From the NCBI GenBank assembly GCA_022496205.1, contig WTXD01000010.1:576556-640555 (forward strand): a DNA stretch of 64,000 nucleotides, written 5' to 3'. Below are positions 1 to 11,132 of this stretch, one piece after another. Source of the DNA: Gloeopeniophorella convolvens (taxonomy: Eukaryota; Basidiomycota; Agaricomycetes; Russulales). Made by a program: the position numbers and the translations under genes. The notes beneath the pieces were generated by a model. That model saw only the letters and a program-made list of their open reading frames with translations, searched no databases and had not been told where the DNA came from. Every line of letters begins with the position of its first letter. Position 1 is the first letter of the stretch.

Positions 1-3000
1 AAGCCGATCGATGTTCCTCGAGTCTTGAACATTTCCATCATCAATCGGCTATTTATGTGTGGGAGTGACCGTCAAGTCGGACAATTCAACAAGCACGGGC
101 ACCTGGGCGGCGGGCCACCACGAGGATCAGCGGTCTTAAGAGGGACAAAACTATGTACCTGGAGTCTGCTCGGAAGCGTCGATCCCATCAGATGGAGCCG
201 TCGGACCTGTGGGTGGGTGGTCGTTCACGTTCAGACGCAGGTTGGTTTCGTGGCGCTGTTAGTCTCAAGGCTCGATCGATGACCGCGTCGTCCACCTGGC
301 ACCATATGAATTCAATGCCAGACAAGCGGGATGCAAAATAGCTGACCAAAGACGGAAATCCCGCGCGCAAGCGAACTGCCGCACTCGCCGAATCGGTAGG
401 CGCGCGAACTTCACCAAAACCCGAAGAAAATTTTGGACCCTTTTAAGGCCCTATAAGGTCAAAAGGGTCGACCAGGATGAGAGATCCATGGCACTCTGGT
501 CGATTCGGCGAGTTGTATCTCGATTCTACCAGAGCAGGACAATTTCAGTCACTCATTATAATGTTCTCAAGACTTGTACTTTTTGATGCCAAAATTGTAG
601 AATCGTTGTATATTTTCAGCAACTACAAGGGAATACATGACACTATAATGTACTTGCTGCTCCCAAGCAGTTGGGAGCTCTGTCGCCCTGGACCCGCCGA
701 GCGCGCCACCACGCAGTCATCTCGTGATGCTAAGTACTCTGCGTACACACAGCATGTAGGACAGCCACCGTGCCGAAGAGCGTCTCGTCCACGCGCTGCC
801 CACCTCGATGGTCTCGGTGCCATGTGAGGGCCCGGCGTGCTGCACGCCTTGGCGCCAGCGAACGGCCGCAGCCGCCCCGTGAGCTTCTCGGTCAGTAATG
901 CGCACGCTCGTGCGCCACGAGCGCCACGTGCTGCTGACAGGAGCACGATGCACCTCATCTCCTTAAACCTCTCCTCTTGTCGGGCGACAGGTGCTTGTCA
1001 GGTGGTACTGCGGCAGGGATCAATATGCCGTGCAGCATCCACACGCGCGCCGTCGTCGGGGAAGGCGGGCGGTGGCAACAGTGGGGGCGAGCAGCTACAC
1101 AAGCAGTTGTGGTCATACCTTGAAAGTGTGTGAGCATGACAATGTGCACTAAACACATCAGCCGCAGGGGGAAACAAGCTCACAAACATACCTATGAAGT
1201 CGGGGGAGTAGGCATCATATGTGAGGTCTGTGAACAGCTGTATGTGCATGCGCGGTCAGTTGGTCATGTACCAAGAGACATGGATGTGCCTGGCACTTCA
1301 CCTCAAAGCAGCTGTGCGTGTCCAAGTACCGTCCGTGCAGGAGAGGGGAAGTGGGCCACACCGTTGTCGTGAGAGGACGAGACAGAGACGATGAAAATTT
1401 CCCAAGTTGTTTGCATCAATTGTCACACGTCGCGCGTCACGCGATCACGTGCACCCTCGGGCCACCACACCGTGACTTGAACAGAGTCCTCAAGGCCTCA
1501 CCTCGCACCCTCCTAGGCTACTGTACAACAATGCCGACTGCGAGGTGAAGACAATCGGTCAAGCAGCAACGATCTAGCCCTCACGCTGGACATACGATTT
1601 GTGCTGGCGATGACGATCGCATGGACTTGCTACAACCACAACCAGCATGAATCGTGTTGAATCGCACGCCCGGTATGCGGTCTCATCGCCATCTAGCCAC
1701 GATGTGGGACCCCCACGCGCCCTACCCTGCCACTCAGGGGTCACGACGATGCCAACCATAGCGCGAAGACAGGCGACTGCCCCACGATCGGTGACGACGT
1801 GCGCGGTGCGCAGGCGCATGCATGCGGCATGCACGCAATTCGCGATGGCCGCGGCCGCATCGTCTTGATGTGGTCTTAGATGCCAGGAATTGTGTACACA
1901 TGCCACCACATTGTCACCGCCTCTGTCGCAGTGCCCCAGCGATGGCATGGCACTGCTGCTGCCGAGGCAACACGGCGTGTGCACAACTCGCAGCGACAGC
2001 GGCGCCTTCTCCCGTCCCTCCTCATTCGAAATGGGGCTGTTTGGCGAATTTCGCGGCATCGTCATCGTAACGAGTCGGGGCGTGGGCATGGGAGCTCGCG
2101 TTCAACAGCCGTTTTTGTCGACGGGACTGTGCTGCAGCAGCAGCGCTCTTGCCAGGCATGCGTCGCCCCGCCATGTCGCGGCCGCGCTACGCAGCTGAAC
2201 CCGCTGTGCCGGCGCATTGGCGTTGTCATGGTACAGTGCGGGGGCGTGCGACGCAAATTGTGTGTGCATGTCGTTCTGCGAGGCACTCGTGGTGGCTGGC
2301 CGATGGGGGCAAATTGATGGACCTAGGACGAGGGCTCGGTGGAGACAGCAACGAGGCAGGAGGCGGTGGCAGTGATTCAGGGGCGCATACGTCGTGGTGA
2401 GAGCTGAGAAGGGCCACGCTGGTTGTGACGTCGTGCACGAACTGCGCCATCGCGAGGCAGCATGCAGCATCTTGCAGTGTTCAATGGCCCTTACATGACC
2501 TCGTAGATCTTGTCGAAATTGTGCGATAATGTGATAATGGTCACCGGAATCTCAAGGGGCGACAAGTCGATGCCGAATCCAGTCACCGATTGCCAAGGGT
2601 CCATGGCAAGCCATGGCACCCCGACAACCTCCGGTAATAACCGGGTCTCATCTCACAGTTTCGATCTCGCAAATACCCGATCTTGCCCAAGCTTGCCTAT
2701 CGATGAATTCTCGATCCGGAAGATACACGGCCATACCGGGCGCGATAACCGGACCCGGAGCCCCTCCGGGCCGCAAGGGCCCGCAAGAAGTTTCGGGTTT
2801 TGGTGATGCAACCTGTGCGAATGGCACGATATCGATCGGACGGTTTGGACCAGATTTCGATCATGACCACCGTCGAAGACTCCAACCGCTCGACGGTACC
2901 GGTATGTGCAAACAGGCGAACGAACTTGGCCTCGCGATACATGAGAATTTCTACTGCCATGGAGGTTCAAATATTCAAGTTGGAAACGGTGGCTACCCTC

Positions 3001-3140
3001 ACGTCGGCCCCTTTCAGGCTTCACAAGTACCTGGGAGTGCGCCGCCGAGCGACCTTTCCGGCTAGATGTTCGGTGGTGTTGAGGCACAAATCAGCTGCCA
3101 GCGACCTGCGAGGGAGTCCCACTCCATCTGCGTCCATCCT
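1..3140. other. Gene-poor region with decayed repeat sequence
   Basis: I find no gene with a recognisable domain here. Open frames are short, overlap on both strands and lack fungal gene structure. The stretch around 2,050-2,330 resembles the interior of the hAT-like element at 18,330-19,811 (see separate entry), so part of this region is probably old transposon sequence. The rest, including the GC-rich 700-1,900 part, shows nothing I can name. Confidence 0.5.
2050..2330 (+). repeat. Diverged relic related to the hAT-like element interior
   Basis: Base order follows the 19,095-19,360 part of the hAT-like element on the same strand. On the minus strand both translate to a similar stretch, including the shared string LHSAAATWRSD in the element and the close LRSAAATWRGD here. 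No terminal repeats or target duplication could be found around this copy, so its ends are unknown. It may be an older copy, or both may carry the same captured host sequence. Confidence 0.45.
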
Positions 3141-5192
3141 ATGACTCCTGCTTTACACCTCGGGTGGATCCCGCTACTCGGACTCATTGTAATCCTATGT
3201 GTTCGTAGCCATGCTAAGCGGCGCCTATTGCCTCCGGGACCTCGCGGTATTCCTCTGCTAGGCAATGTGTTGGGTTTGCCCAAGGATTATGAATGGCTGC
3301 GTTGGGCAAAATTCAAGGATATCTACGGTGCGTACGCAGTGCATCCCTTGGATCGATTGACAAGTAAAGCGGCTAGTTTCTGCAGGCCCTATCAGCTCCA
3401 TATGCATCATGGGCCAACCTATCATAATCCTCAACAGCTTGCAGGCGTGCGAAGGCCTCCTTGTGAGGCGTTCCACAGTCTACTCTGGGCGACCCGTCCT
3501 TCAGTTTGCTGGGGAGATGTAAGATATCTTATCACTCAACGATCCCTGACGTTGATCCAACATCCTGATGTGAAGGGTCGGCTGGAGCCTCCAGATGATC
3601 CTCAGTCCATACAATGACCGCTTCCGGTCCATGCGCAAGCTGGTGGCCCGTCACATCGGCACAAACGCCGCTATCACCAAGTTCCGTTTTGTGCAGGAGC
3701 TCGAGATGCGCTACTTTCTTGCTCGCGTTTGTGAAAACCAAGACAACTTCCTCGAGGATATCCGACTGTACGTGTCAGAGCAAATTCTTGGCAAACTTGT
3801 CAACTAAATTCGCCCACAGTATGATAGCGGCTGTATCCCTGAAGATAGCATACGGCTATACGGTCGAGAGGGATGGCCCCGATCCCCTGCTTACCCTGAT
3901 TGATACAGCAGCATACGAATTCTATCTCGCAACGCTTCCTGCTGCTTGGGCTGTTGATAGCTTCCCGTTCCGTCAGTGTGCACCACAGATCGGTTCAGCA
4001 TGATCAACCTACTAACTCCTGCCTTTTGATCGAAGTGAGATATCTTCCGTCATGGATGCCTGGTGCAGGATTCAAGAAAGTCGCAGAGCGGTATCGAAAA
4101 ACAACTATGGAATCAACCTTGCAACCCCTTGCATTCACTCAGCGATGTATGGTACGCACTGCACCCGGCACCTTGCAACTGTCCCCTGATATCGGAACAG
4201 GCTCATGGAACCGAAGTCTCGTCGTTCTCGTCTATACTTCTAAGGAGCGAACTTGATCCTTCAGATGCCGAGGTTGTACCTTTCGCCGCGTCCTCACTTT
4301 TTGGAGGCGGAACGGACACTGTTGGGCACCCCATCGTCGCTATTGGAATGGTACTGACTGCATTTCGATGATGTGTAGATCGCAGCCACAATCAGCACCT
4401 TCGTTCTTGCAATGGTACTCTTCCCTGATGTACAGCGCAAAGCGCAGGAAGAACTCGATCGTGTGGTGGGACGACACCGCCTCCCGAACTTTGACGATCG
4501 TGACCACCTACCTTACCTTGCAGCGGTGTACAAAGAGCTGTTGCGGTGGCACGTGATTGGACCAATGGGTACGCCGGACCTGCTCCTGTTGAAATGGCTG
4601 CAGTTCTGTTTCACACTTGTTTAGGAATCCCACATTATGCGACCGCCGATGACTGGTATGAAGGCTACTTCATTCCCAAAGGTTCCCTACTCATGAGTAA
4701 CCTATGGTGAGTCCGCTCACCCAACGGAGTTGTTCAACCACTGACCTTGGTCGTCACCGAGCGAAGGCAGATAGCTAACGATGCGAGCGTCTACGAGAAC
4801 CCATCTGACTTCCTCCCGGAGCGTTTCCTGGGTGCTGATAGCCCACTTGACCCACATGCATTTGTCTTTGGTTTCGGTCGTAGAGAGTGCCCCGGCCAGA
4901 TCTTCGCTGGCACGAGTCTATATATCTTCATGTCTGCAAGCCTCGCGACACTCAACTTTGAACCCACGCCGGAAGGTGCGCCTGCGCCGGAGTTCTTGTC
5001 GGGTACTGTAAGGCAAGTGCATAACAGAGCAATAAGTGGGTCGATAGTATTAGTACTGACGTGGCGGACAGCCATCCCAAACCTTTCAAATGTAACATCA
5101 AGCCACGGTCACCTGATGCGTTGCAAATCATCCGAGCTGTATACAGCGAACACCCTGTTGAGCCCGCCTCGCAATTATCGGCTGTATATTAG
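3141..5192 (+). CDS. Cytochrome P450 monooxygenase, ten exons, intact
   Basis: Heme-thiolate monooxygenase, probably ER-anchored. Exons by eye: 3141-3327, 3386-3518, 3576-3767, 3820-3971, 4036-4151, 4201-4320, 4379-4568, 4625-4706, 4767-5012, 5072-5192. They sum to 1,539 nt, a 512-residue protein in one frame, normal for the family. An N-terminal hydrophobic anchor is followed by a proline hinge (LPPGPRGIPLLGN). The I-helix is FGGGTDT, the ExxR motif is KELLRW, and the heme loop is FGFGRRECPG with the cysteine ligand. Eight introns are GT-AG. The last (5,013-5,071) is best read as GC-AG with donor GCAAGT, since only that keeps the C-terminal frame (PFKCNIKPRS). It resembles the large agaricomycete families of the O-methylsterigmatocystin-oxidoreductase type; the substrate cannot be told. 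F-box F1 lies convergently downstream. Confidence 0.93.
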
Positions 5193-5722
5193 ATGACAGC
5201 CAATCTGTTCCGAGATGTTCACCAGTCAGTATATGAAAGTAATCTTCCCGCATACGCACAGCCCAACCTAGTACCGTGCCACCATACGTGAGCTTGCCAA
5301 GCTAGCTCCGGCTATCGTAGTACGTACGCATGACGAGTGGCCGGTAGCGATTCGACGACTGTGGATTAAGCACCCTCGTTGGGCTGCTGGGTATCGCACA
5401 TGTGTAACTTTGGTGCAAGGAAGTTGGTATACTTACTGAGGCCGATGGGAACTGTCACATACTTTGAGCACGCTCGCAGTGGTACGCACCCATGGACCCT
5501 GAGTACGCCTCGCTGTTTACGGCTATTCAACACATGGCTATGCTTTAGCCTGCCACGGGACAAATAAAACCTTACACGCTGGATGCAGATATGCGCGTTC
5601 TCACGGCTACCTAGTGCTGTGCCTGCCAGCACATCCGAAACAAACAAAGCCTCACGTCTGCATACCATGGAATATGTACGATACATCTGCATCTGGTATT
5701 CGAGATCCTTCGTACATTGCGG
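5193..5722. repeat. 3' flank of F1, duplicated in inverted form near F6
   Basis: There is no gene in this convergent spacer between the P450 and F1. From about 5,366 to 5,700 it matches, in inverse orientation, the sequence just downstream of F-box F6 (about 46,019-46,345). Both hold the same order of short blocks, for example the stretch around TAGCCATGTGTT. So the F1/F6 duplication included 3' flanking DNA. Confidence 0.7.
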
Positions 5723-7000
5723 CTACATCGTCACCCAACTGTCGTCATCCTCAAAGTCCCACTCCGCGGGTCGATCGGGCTGAAGTAAACCACCCTCGGC
5801 GTTCTCTATGCGGACACCCCGCTCACCAAGCTGCACAATCCCGTCTCCGAGCCATTCGGGGTGCTTCACCAGGGATGCAGAGCCCATGTCGTTGGACAAG
5901 CGGACGACGCTCAGGCTCGGCGCCGCATCTTTGCATGCGTGCAGCCACTTGACAAATGTCACAAAGTGAGGACCACTATTGGTGCGTGATGCCCTTGTGC
6001 TGATCCCAAGGTATACAATTGTAGCGGGGAGGAGGCGTGGTGGGTATGCATTCTCGTAGCCACCCCATTCCAACGAGGATAGGTGTAATTTGGTTATAGG
6101 AGTGCCTGTGAGTGCGAAGAGGACCCCGGAGTGGGCTAGGTACGCAGTCGTAAACGTAAATAGAGGTGGGGGGACAATCGCGCTCAGGGGTCCTCGCTGC
6201 TGGGCCTCCCAAGGGTCGTAACACAGGAATTGCGCATGCTGCAGGCTAGGGAAGCAAGCGGGAAGCCCTGTGGGATGCATCGCGAGGAGTGAAAGCACCT
6301 CAAAGTGACCGAAAGCGAGCTGTGGAAGGGCCAAGGGAAGGTCAGGGCCCATCGGGATGAGGAGTCCGATGAGCGTGCGCAAGTTCGGTGTATGTTGCAG
6401 CAGGGAAACGACCTCTGCACGGCGTTCCTGGACCCATCGATACTCGCCTCCATTGATATGCGCACCAACCCAACAAAGTCGGCGCAACGACGGACCACAC
6501 ACGTCACGGAGGGCTTCATATATCTCTGGTGACTTCCAATAGGAAATGTGGCTGGGCTGCCCAGAGATGCTGGCGACGAAGACCTCCAGATGTGGCGTGT
6601 ATGTGAGGATGTGCGCGAGCGGCTCCTGAGCGGATGGCCGGTGCCGAAGAGGGCCCTTGCATATTGCGACGTCCAGTCGACGCGCATGCGTGCCGAGCTC
6701 GGGTCTTCGCCCGAGCGTGTTCACTAGCAAGAGGATCGCACCTTGACGGCCAATCCAGAGCGCACGATAAAGTAGCGGTGTTGCGAGAGCATTCCACATG
6801 TGACAGACGCGAACGAGCACGCGGCGGATGACGAGTGACGCGCGAAGCATCGTGAGCTCCGAGGTGTTGTCGACATGGAAAAGCTCTGCCGTGGGATGGG
6901 AGAAGTATTCGGGGACGTCGGGATCAAATGCACCTGGAGTGTCCGCGGCGATTTCGAAAATGTGAAGCCAGATCTCAGGTGGCAGGGTGGGTGATCCCAT
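5723..7000 (-). CDS. F-box domain protein F1
   Basis: Single-exon, 425-residue protein. The start is ATG at 7,000, matching the start of paralogue F6; an upstream in-frame TTG is not a fungal start. The N-terminus LPPEIWLHIFEIAADTPGAF is the F-box, the segment that binds Skp1 in SCF ubiquitin ligases. It is followed by the family block VRVCHMWNALATPLLYRALW and a leucine-rich C-terminal region expected to recruit substrate. Agaricomycetes carry hundreds of such genes, mostly of unknown target. F1 is closest to F6 (44,690-46,018, opposite strand), and flanks on both sides are shared. No frame break seen. Confidence 0.85.
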   Translation of the reverse strand: MGSPTLPPEIWLHIFEIAADTPGAFDPDVPEYFSHPTAELFHVDNTSELTMLRASLVIRRVLVRVCHMWNALATPLLYRALWIGRQGAILLLVNTLGRRPELGTHARRLDVAICKGPLRHRPSAQEPLAHILTYTPHLEVFVASISGQPSHISYWKSPEIYEALRDVCGPSLRRLCWVGAHINGGEYRWVQERRAEVVSLLQHTPNLRTLIGLLIPMGPDLPLALPQLAFGHFEVLSLLAMHPTGLPACFPSLQHAQFLCYDPWEAQQRGPLSAIVPPPLFTFTTAYLAHSGVLFALTGTPITKLHLSSLEWGGYENAYPPRLLPATIVYLGISTRASRTNSGPHFVTFVKWLHACKDAAPSLSVVRLSNDMGSASLVKHPEWLGDGIVQLGERGVRIENAEGGLLQPDRPAEWDFEDDDSWVTM

Positions 7001-8407
7001 TGACAATGATGGCAGGTGCTCCCTGGGTTAAGAAGATTAGCTTCTGGTCCACCAGATACGAAGGTGCAACGCACTGTGCCAATAAAAGCGACTGGTGTGA
7101 CTTTCACTGCAATTTCTTCATGCATATTTAAACGGAGTGAGGTGACTCGAAGGAAGACAGCTGCTACTGACAGTCAACGTCGCCGGGACCGTAATGCGGA
7201 CCAGTATGGGTGACTCACTACGTGTTCTGGAGTAGGTAAAAGGCCTGCCATAGTCATATTGAAGACGACATTCTGTGAGATTCCCGGGCCCCGTATGACA
7301 AGCGTGCGCTGTACCCGAGTACTGTACCAACGAGAATGTTGGGAGCCTGTGCAGGCTCGGTATGTCCGAGTCAAAACGCACGCCATAGATATGAATCAGA
7401 CAGTGGGACGCCACCGCCCACGAAAACAGAACCCTGTACCGCAGGATCAAACCACCATGGATCGATTTCTCAGGCGACCGGCCGGCACCCAGCAAGAGGA
7501 GGATGGAGAGGTACGCAGCATTCCCGAGGCTGACAGATCAGAGCGAGCCTTCTCGCCATTGGAGCACAGCCGCCGCCGTGAGATCATCATGTAGCGAAGA
7601 CATCCGCGCCAACACGGGCGTACATGAAAAATGGTGAGCAACACAGACATCGAGCGACAGATACTGGCCCGGATTTTCCAGCTGCGGACGGGGCACACTG
7701 CCCCGCCTACGCGTACGAGCGATGGGCACTGCAGCGCCACCTAAAAAGCGGCGGACTCACGCGCAAAAGTGTCCTCAACAACCCGAAGATATGCTCTAGC
7801 CGAACAGGAAAATAGAGAGCAGTGAGCAGGGCGGAGAGGAGACGCGGACAGCGGCAACGGTGGGAGACCGGAACCGCGCGCGCAGGCCACGAACGACGCG
7901 ACGCGGTAATGCGCGGAGCGACAACACCGCACCTCGTAACGACGGGCGCGCGCGGAGCACACACGCGCACATGACCCGGCACACCAAGCATCGGCGGGAA
8001 GCCGAAGACCCCTCGGCATTTACACCTCACTAACGACGATGCGACCACAGCGTTACGCAACGCCAGCCCACTTGGCGCGGCTCACGCCGCGCAGGGCTGG
8101 GGGGGCGAGACAGGGAGATGGATACACGGACTGCGAAGAAACGCTGAAAGGAAGGGGTAGACAGAAATCCGTGCTACATAGGGTTCTGTACCCACAGGTG
8201 CACGTTAATGGATTTCAAAAAAAAAAAAAAAAAAAAAAAAGTCCGAGTCAAGTCCGAAGCGGCTTGCGCCGACCTATCTCTCACGGTCACGCGATTAGTT
8301 TACAGATCAACACAACGCCACGGCGACAGGACTATCATTGGATCTTTCATTAGAGGAGGGTATGAATGTTGTCACATAGCGTGTTACCGCAAGCTCTCCA
8401 GGACATA
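7001..8407. other. Intergenic, 5' flank of F1
   Basis: The part next to F1, up to about 7,330, is shared in inverse orientation with the sequence upstream of F6 (about 44,110-44,600). Beyond that I see no gene. A 24-base A run lies at 8,217-8,240. Short overlapping frames on both strands have no recognisable content. Confidence 0.5.
8217..8240. repeat. Poly-A homopolymer, 24 bases
   Basis: Uninterrupted run of about 24 A residues. It could be a simple slippage tract or the tail of an old retroposed copy. No retrotransposon body is recognisable to its left, so the first reading is preferred. Confidence 0.85.
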
Positions 8408-9858
8408 CTAAGCAGCAAGAAGATAATCCGCAAATAGCCCTGCCCAGACAATACCGCCAAGCGTAAAACCGTTTGATTCAAACTGCAGCAGGGGTTACCG
8501 CGGTCAGACAATGCAACGAAATTGAGAACTGGACACGCACAGCAAGATGGCAGCTTTTGGCGTTGTCAACATCTAGACATCGGAGCTGCCACGTGAGGTG
8601 GGCCGCAGCCCCACCAACAGTGACCAAGAAGTAAGGAGCTTGTTGACCATTCAACATTCCTGCAGTGACCAGAAACGTCACCAGTAGTCCGGCGAAGAGT
8701 GCAAGGACGCTTTTGGTATATTGACCAAACAGGAGCGCGGTCGACTTCACGCCCGCTCGTGCATCATCACGCTTATCTTGGCAGGCGTAGATCGTATCTG
8801 TGCAAAGTCAGATCATTCGGTGTACACAGATAGCCAGGAGCACACACACCATAATAGAGTGTCCAGCTGCGTAGAGCAATTAATTGTCAGCCCGTATTCA
8901 CCTGAATATGAGCTTCACTCACCACCAGCAGCCAGCAAACAGCACACCCGCCGCCAGGGGAAGCTTGGGGTAAACCGCGCTCCACGCCACCAAGGATATC
9001 ATGTTCATGGCAACGCCTCGAGGGGTGTTAGACTCCCTGCACACGCAAGTGGTTCCTGCGTACCTAACCAGGCTTGCGGCCAGTACGTAATACGTTTCAT
9101 AAGCGGATAGATCCCTGGCAGGGGCAAAGCGGTAATAATCCCGAGTTTCCAGCTAGATATGTCAAAAGAAAATCTTAGTTCTAGTTTCAGACTCGTCTTT
9201 CAAAGGAACCATCACATACGACAGGGGGTTGACGGGCCATAGCAGGGCCATGAGAGACGCGAGATGCATTGCCAAAAATATGAGGGCACCAGGAACAGAG
9301 ATCCTTCTGTCTGCGATGGGCCTATGTTTGGTGCGCTCTGAGAATATGGTTGGAATAAGTCGCGCGTAGAAGCCCGGTGCCACGTCACGTTTCCTCACCC
9401 ACTTGCCTATCAATTTCACGGTCGAGGATGTCGTTCCAGATGCAACCAGCGCCTATGCACAACCGGGTCAGCGGATGTCATGCAGGCAGGTACACTCACT
9501 ATCCAGCAATTCAGCCGAGAAAGAAACTCGGATACAACCGGCGTGGTGTGGGCGCACCTATGTAGAAGCGCGGCGCCAATGAGACCGTAGACAAGGTTGA
9601 ACGCGTACGTCCCGACCGGCATTGAGAGTGTGCAAGAGGCCATCGTCATACCCCATGCTAATCGCTCGCAACGGGTCAAATCCTTTCGCGGACATTCGGG
9701 AAGACGGTATGCACCAAATGGCCAGAAGATCAGCATGGATCCGGCGAACTTGTTGACGCGGGAAAGCTCAACCTGGATGGAGGTCTGTCAGCTGCTCCTC
9801 ACTTGGAGTAAACTTGAATGACACAAACCCAACGCCAGAATCCCACTTCATAGTTCAT
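8408..9858 (-). CDS. UbiA-family prenyltransferase, many exons
   Basis: Membrane-bound aromatic prenyltransferase. Exons by eye: 9858-9829, 9772-9715, 9657-9558, 9452-9399, 9337-9220, 9152-9064, 9016-8923, 8866-8850, 8797-8541, 8482-8408. The first Asp-rich motif is NDILDREID followed by RQVERTKHRPIADRRISVPG; the second is YDTIYACQDKRDD. YWPQAW and HLTWQLRCLDVDN are also family signatures. Length is about 298 residues, as expected, and several membrane helices are evident. There is no mitochondrial presequence like that of COQ2, which favours a specialised (meroterpenoid-type) enzyme, though COQ2-like use is possible. The junction 9,558 to 9,452 is odd: one GT-AG intron leaves the frame shifted. 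A 5-nt microexon (TGAGT) would fix it; otherwise this is a frameshift. The first exon is the least certain. Confidence 0.8.
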
Positions 9859-10959
9859 ATTCTTGGACATTGATTTACAGAGTTTGGGGGCGTGCACTTC
9901 TCGAGGGCTTAGCGCTTATCGTCGCCAGTTGGTAACCTCGATTTTTATATGACCGTGCAGCGCCCCGAGGCGTAGAGTTCAGTTGGGAAACATCACGTGA
10001 TGGTTGGCATCCTCGGCGTAACAGATAGTCGGAGGCCGCTGGGTTGGCTAGAGTTGTCACAGGGCCCGAGATGAGTACTGAGTAACGACGTTTCAGCCTC
10101 GCCCCGACCAGCTCCCTTCTGATTGATGAATCTCAGAAGTTGACCTGTATGCATGAATGACTTCCGTTCAAGGCGAACTTGAGACGGGCGCTCCGGGACA
10201 CAGAACAGGATCTCTGACCGAGAGCTTTGCCTCTCAAGTCGATCGCACAGTCCCTTTCTTTCATCCGGCTCGTCAGGTTTCTGTGCTCCTCAGTGGTTAT
10301 GTGGTCGTAGCCATGATAGAGAGTTGGTTGGCATTGACACGAACGAATCAGTGATGGAACCCGATTTGGCCGATATAGCCCAACTTCCGCTTCAGACTCC
10401 GAAAGGTTGTCACAATCACGCTTGCGGCGGGCCTGATTCAGACGACTCCTGCGTGAGGGATTAGATATCTCAGGAAGCTGGGAGATTTCAGTGCACTGCA
10501 CACATAATACTTGAGTAGGACATGGGACTGATGAAGCAGTACCCCCTGGCTGCTCGCCGCCCCACCCCGAAGCGCTTGCATCCAGGCACCGCTACTCTGA
10601 GTCTTCCGACGATAAGTAGCAATGGCGTTGGCACAAACGTTAACTACTCCATGGTCAGGCGATACGTATAACCCTACATATCTGGTTCTCATCACGGAAA
10701 TCAAGCTTCTTTTTCTATAACCCGTGATCATGAGCTTGAAAGTAAACCCGCACGCAGGCCGGGCATACGATGATCGCTATGTAATATTTGTGATGACTAT
10801 CAAGTGCCTGCTTCAGTCCAACATACTTAGTGCTAAGGCTGGCCATGAGCGCTGATTTATGAGTTGCCCAACAGCTACCGTCGCCTATCACTGTGCAAGC
10901 GGCATATTACTAACATATACGGAAGGGAACTAACGCGCCTTACATTGAAGCCAACTTTG
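9859..10959. other. Intergenic, nothing recognised
   Basis: Spacer between the prenyltransferase and the start of the tandem duplication at 10,960. Mixed composition. No domain, repeat or RNA gene is recognisable on either strand. Confidence 0.5.
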
Positions 10960-11132
10960 TTCCAATGCAGTATAACGCAACTATCACACCAATCATATGG
11001 TATTAGATACAGCACGCAGCCCTCAATGACTTCCGTTTGACGCGACCGCCAATGGCCCGGACCCTCTCGGAGTTTTCGTGTATAGGGTGTAAACGCTAGG
11101 CCTGCACCAGTTTCCATATTCGAGGTTTCCGT

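Noticed and set aside
3141..5192. P450 gene as a pseudogene because its frame is broken many times
   Set aside because: All breaks are explained by nine short introns with consistent phase, and the exons sum to a multiple of three with all catalytic motifs present.
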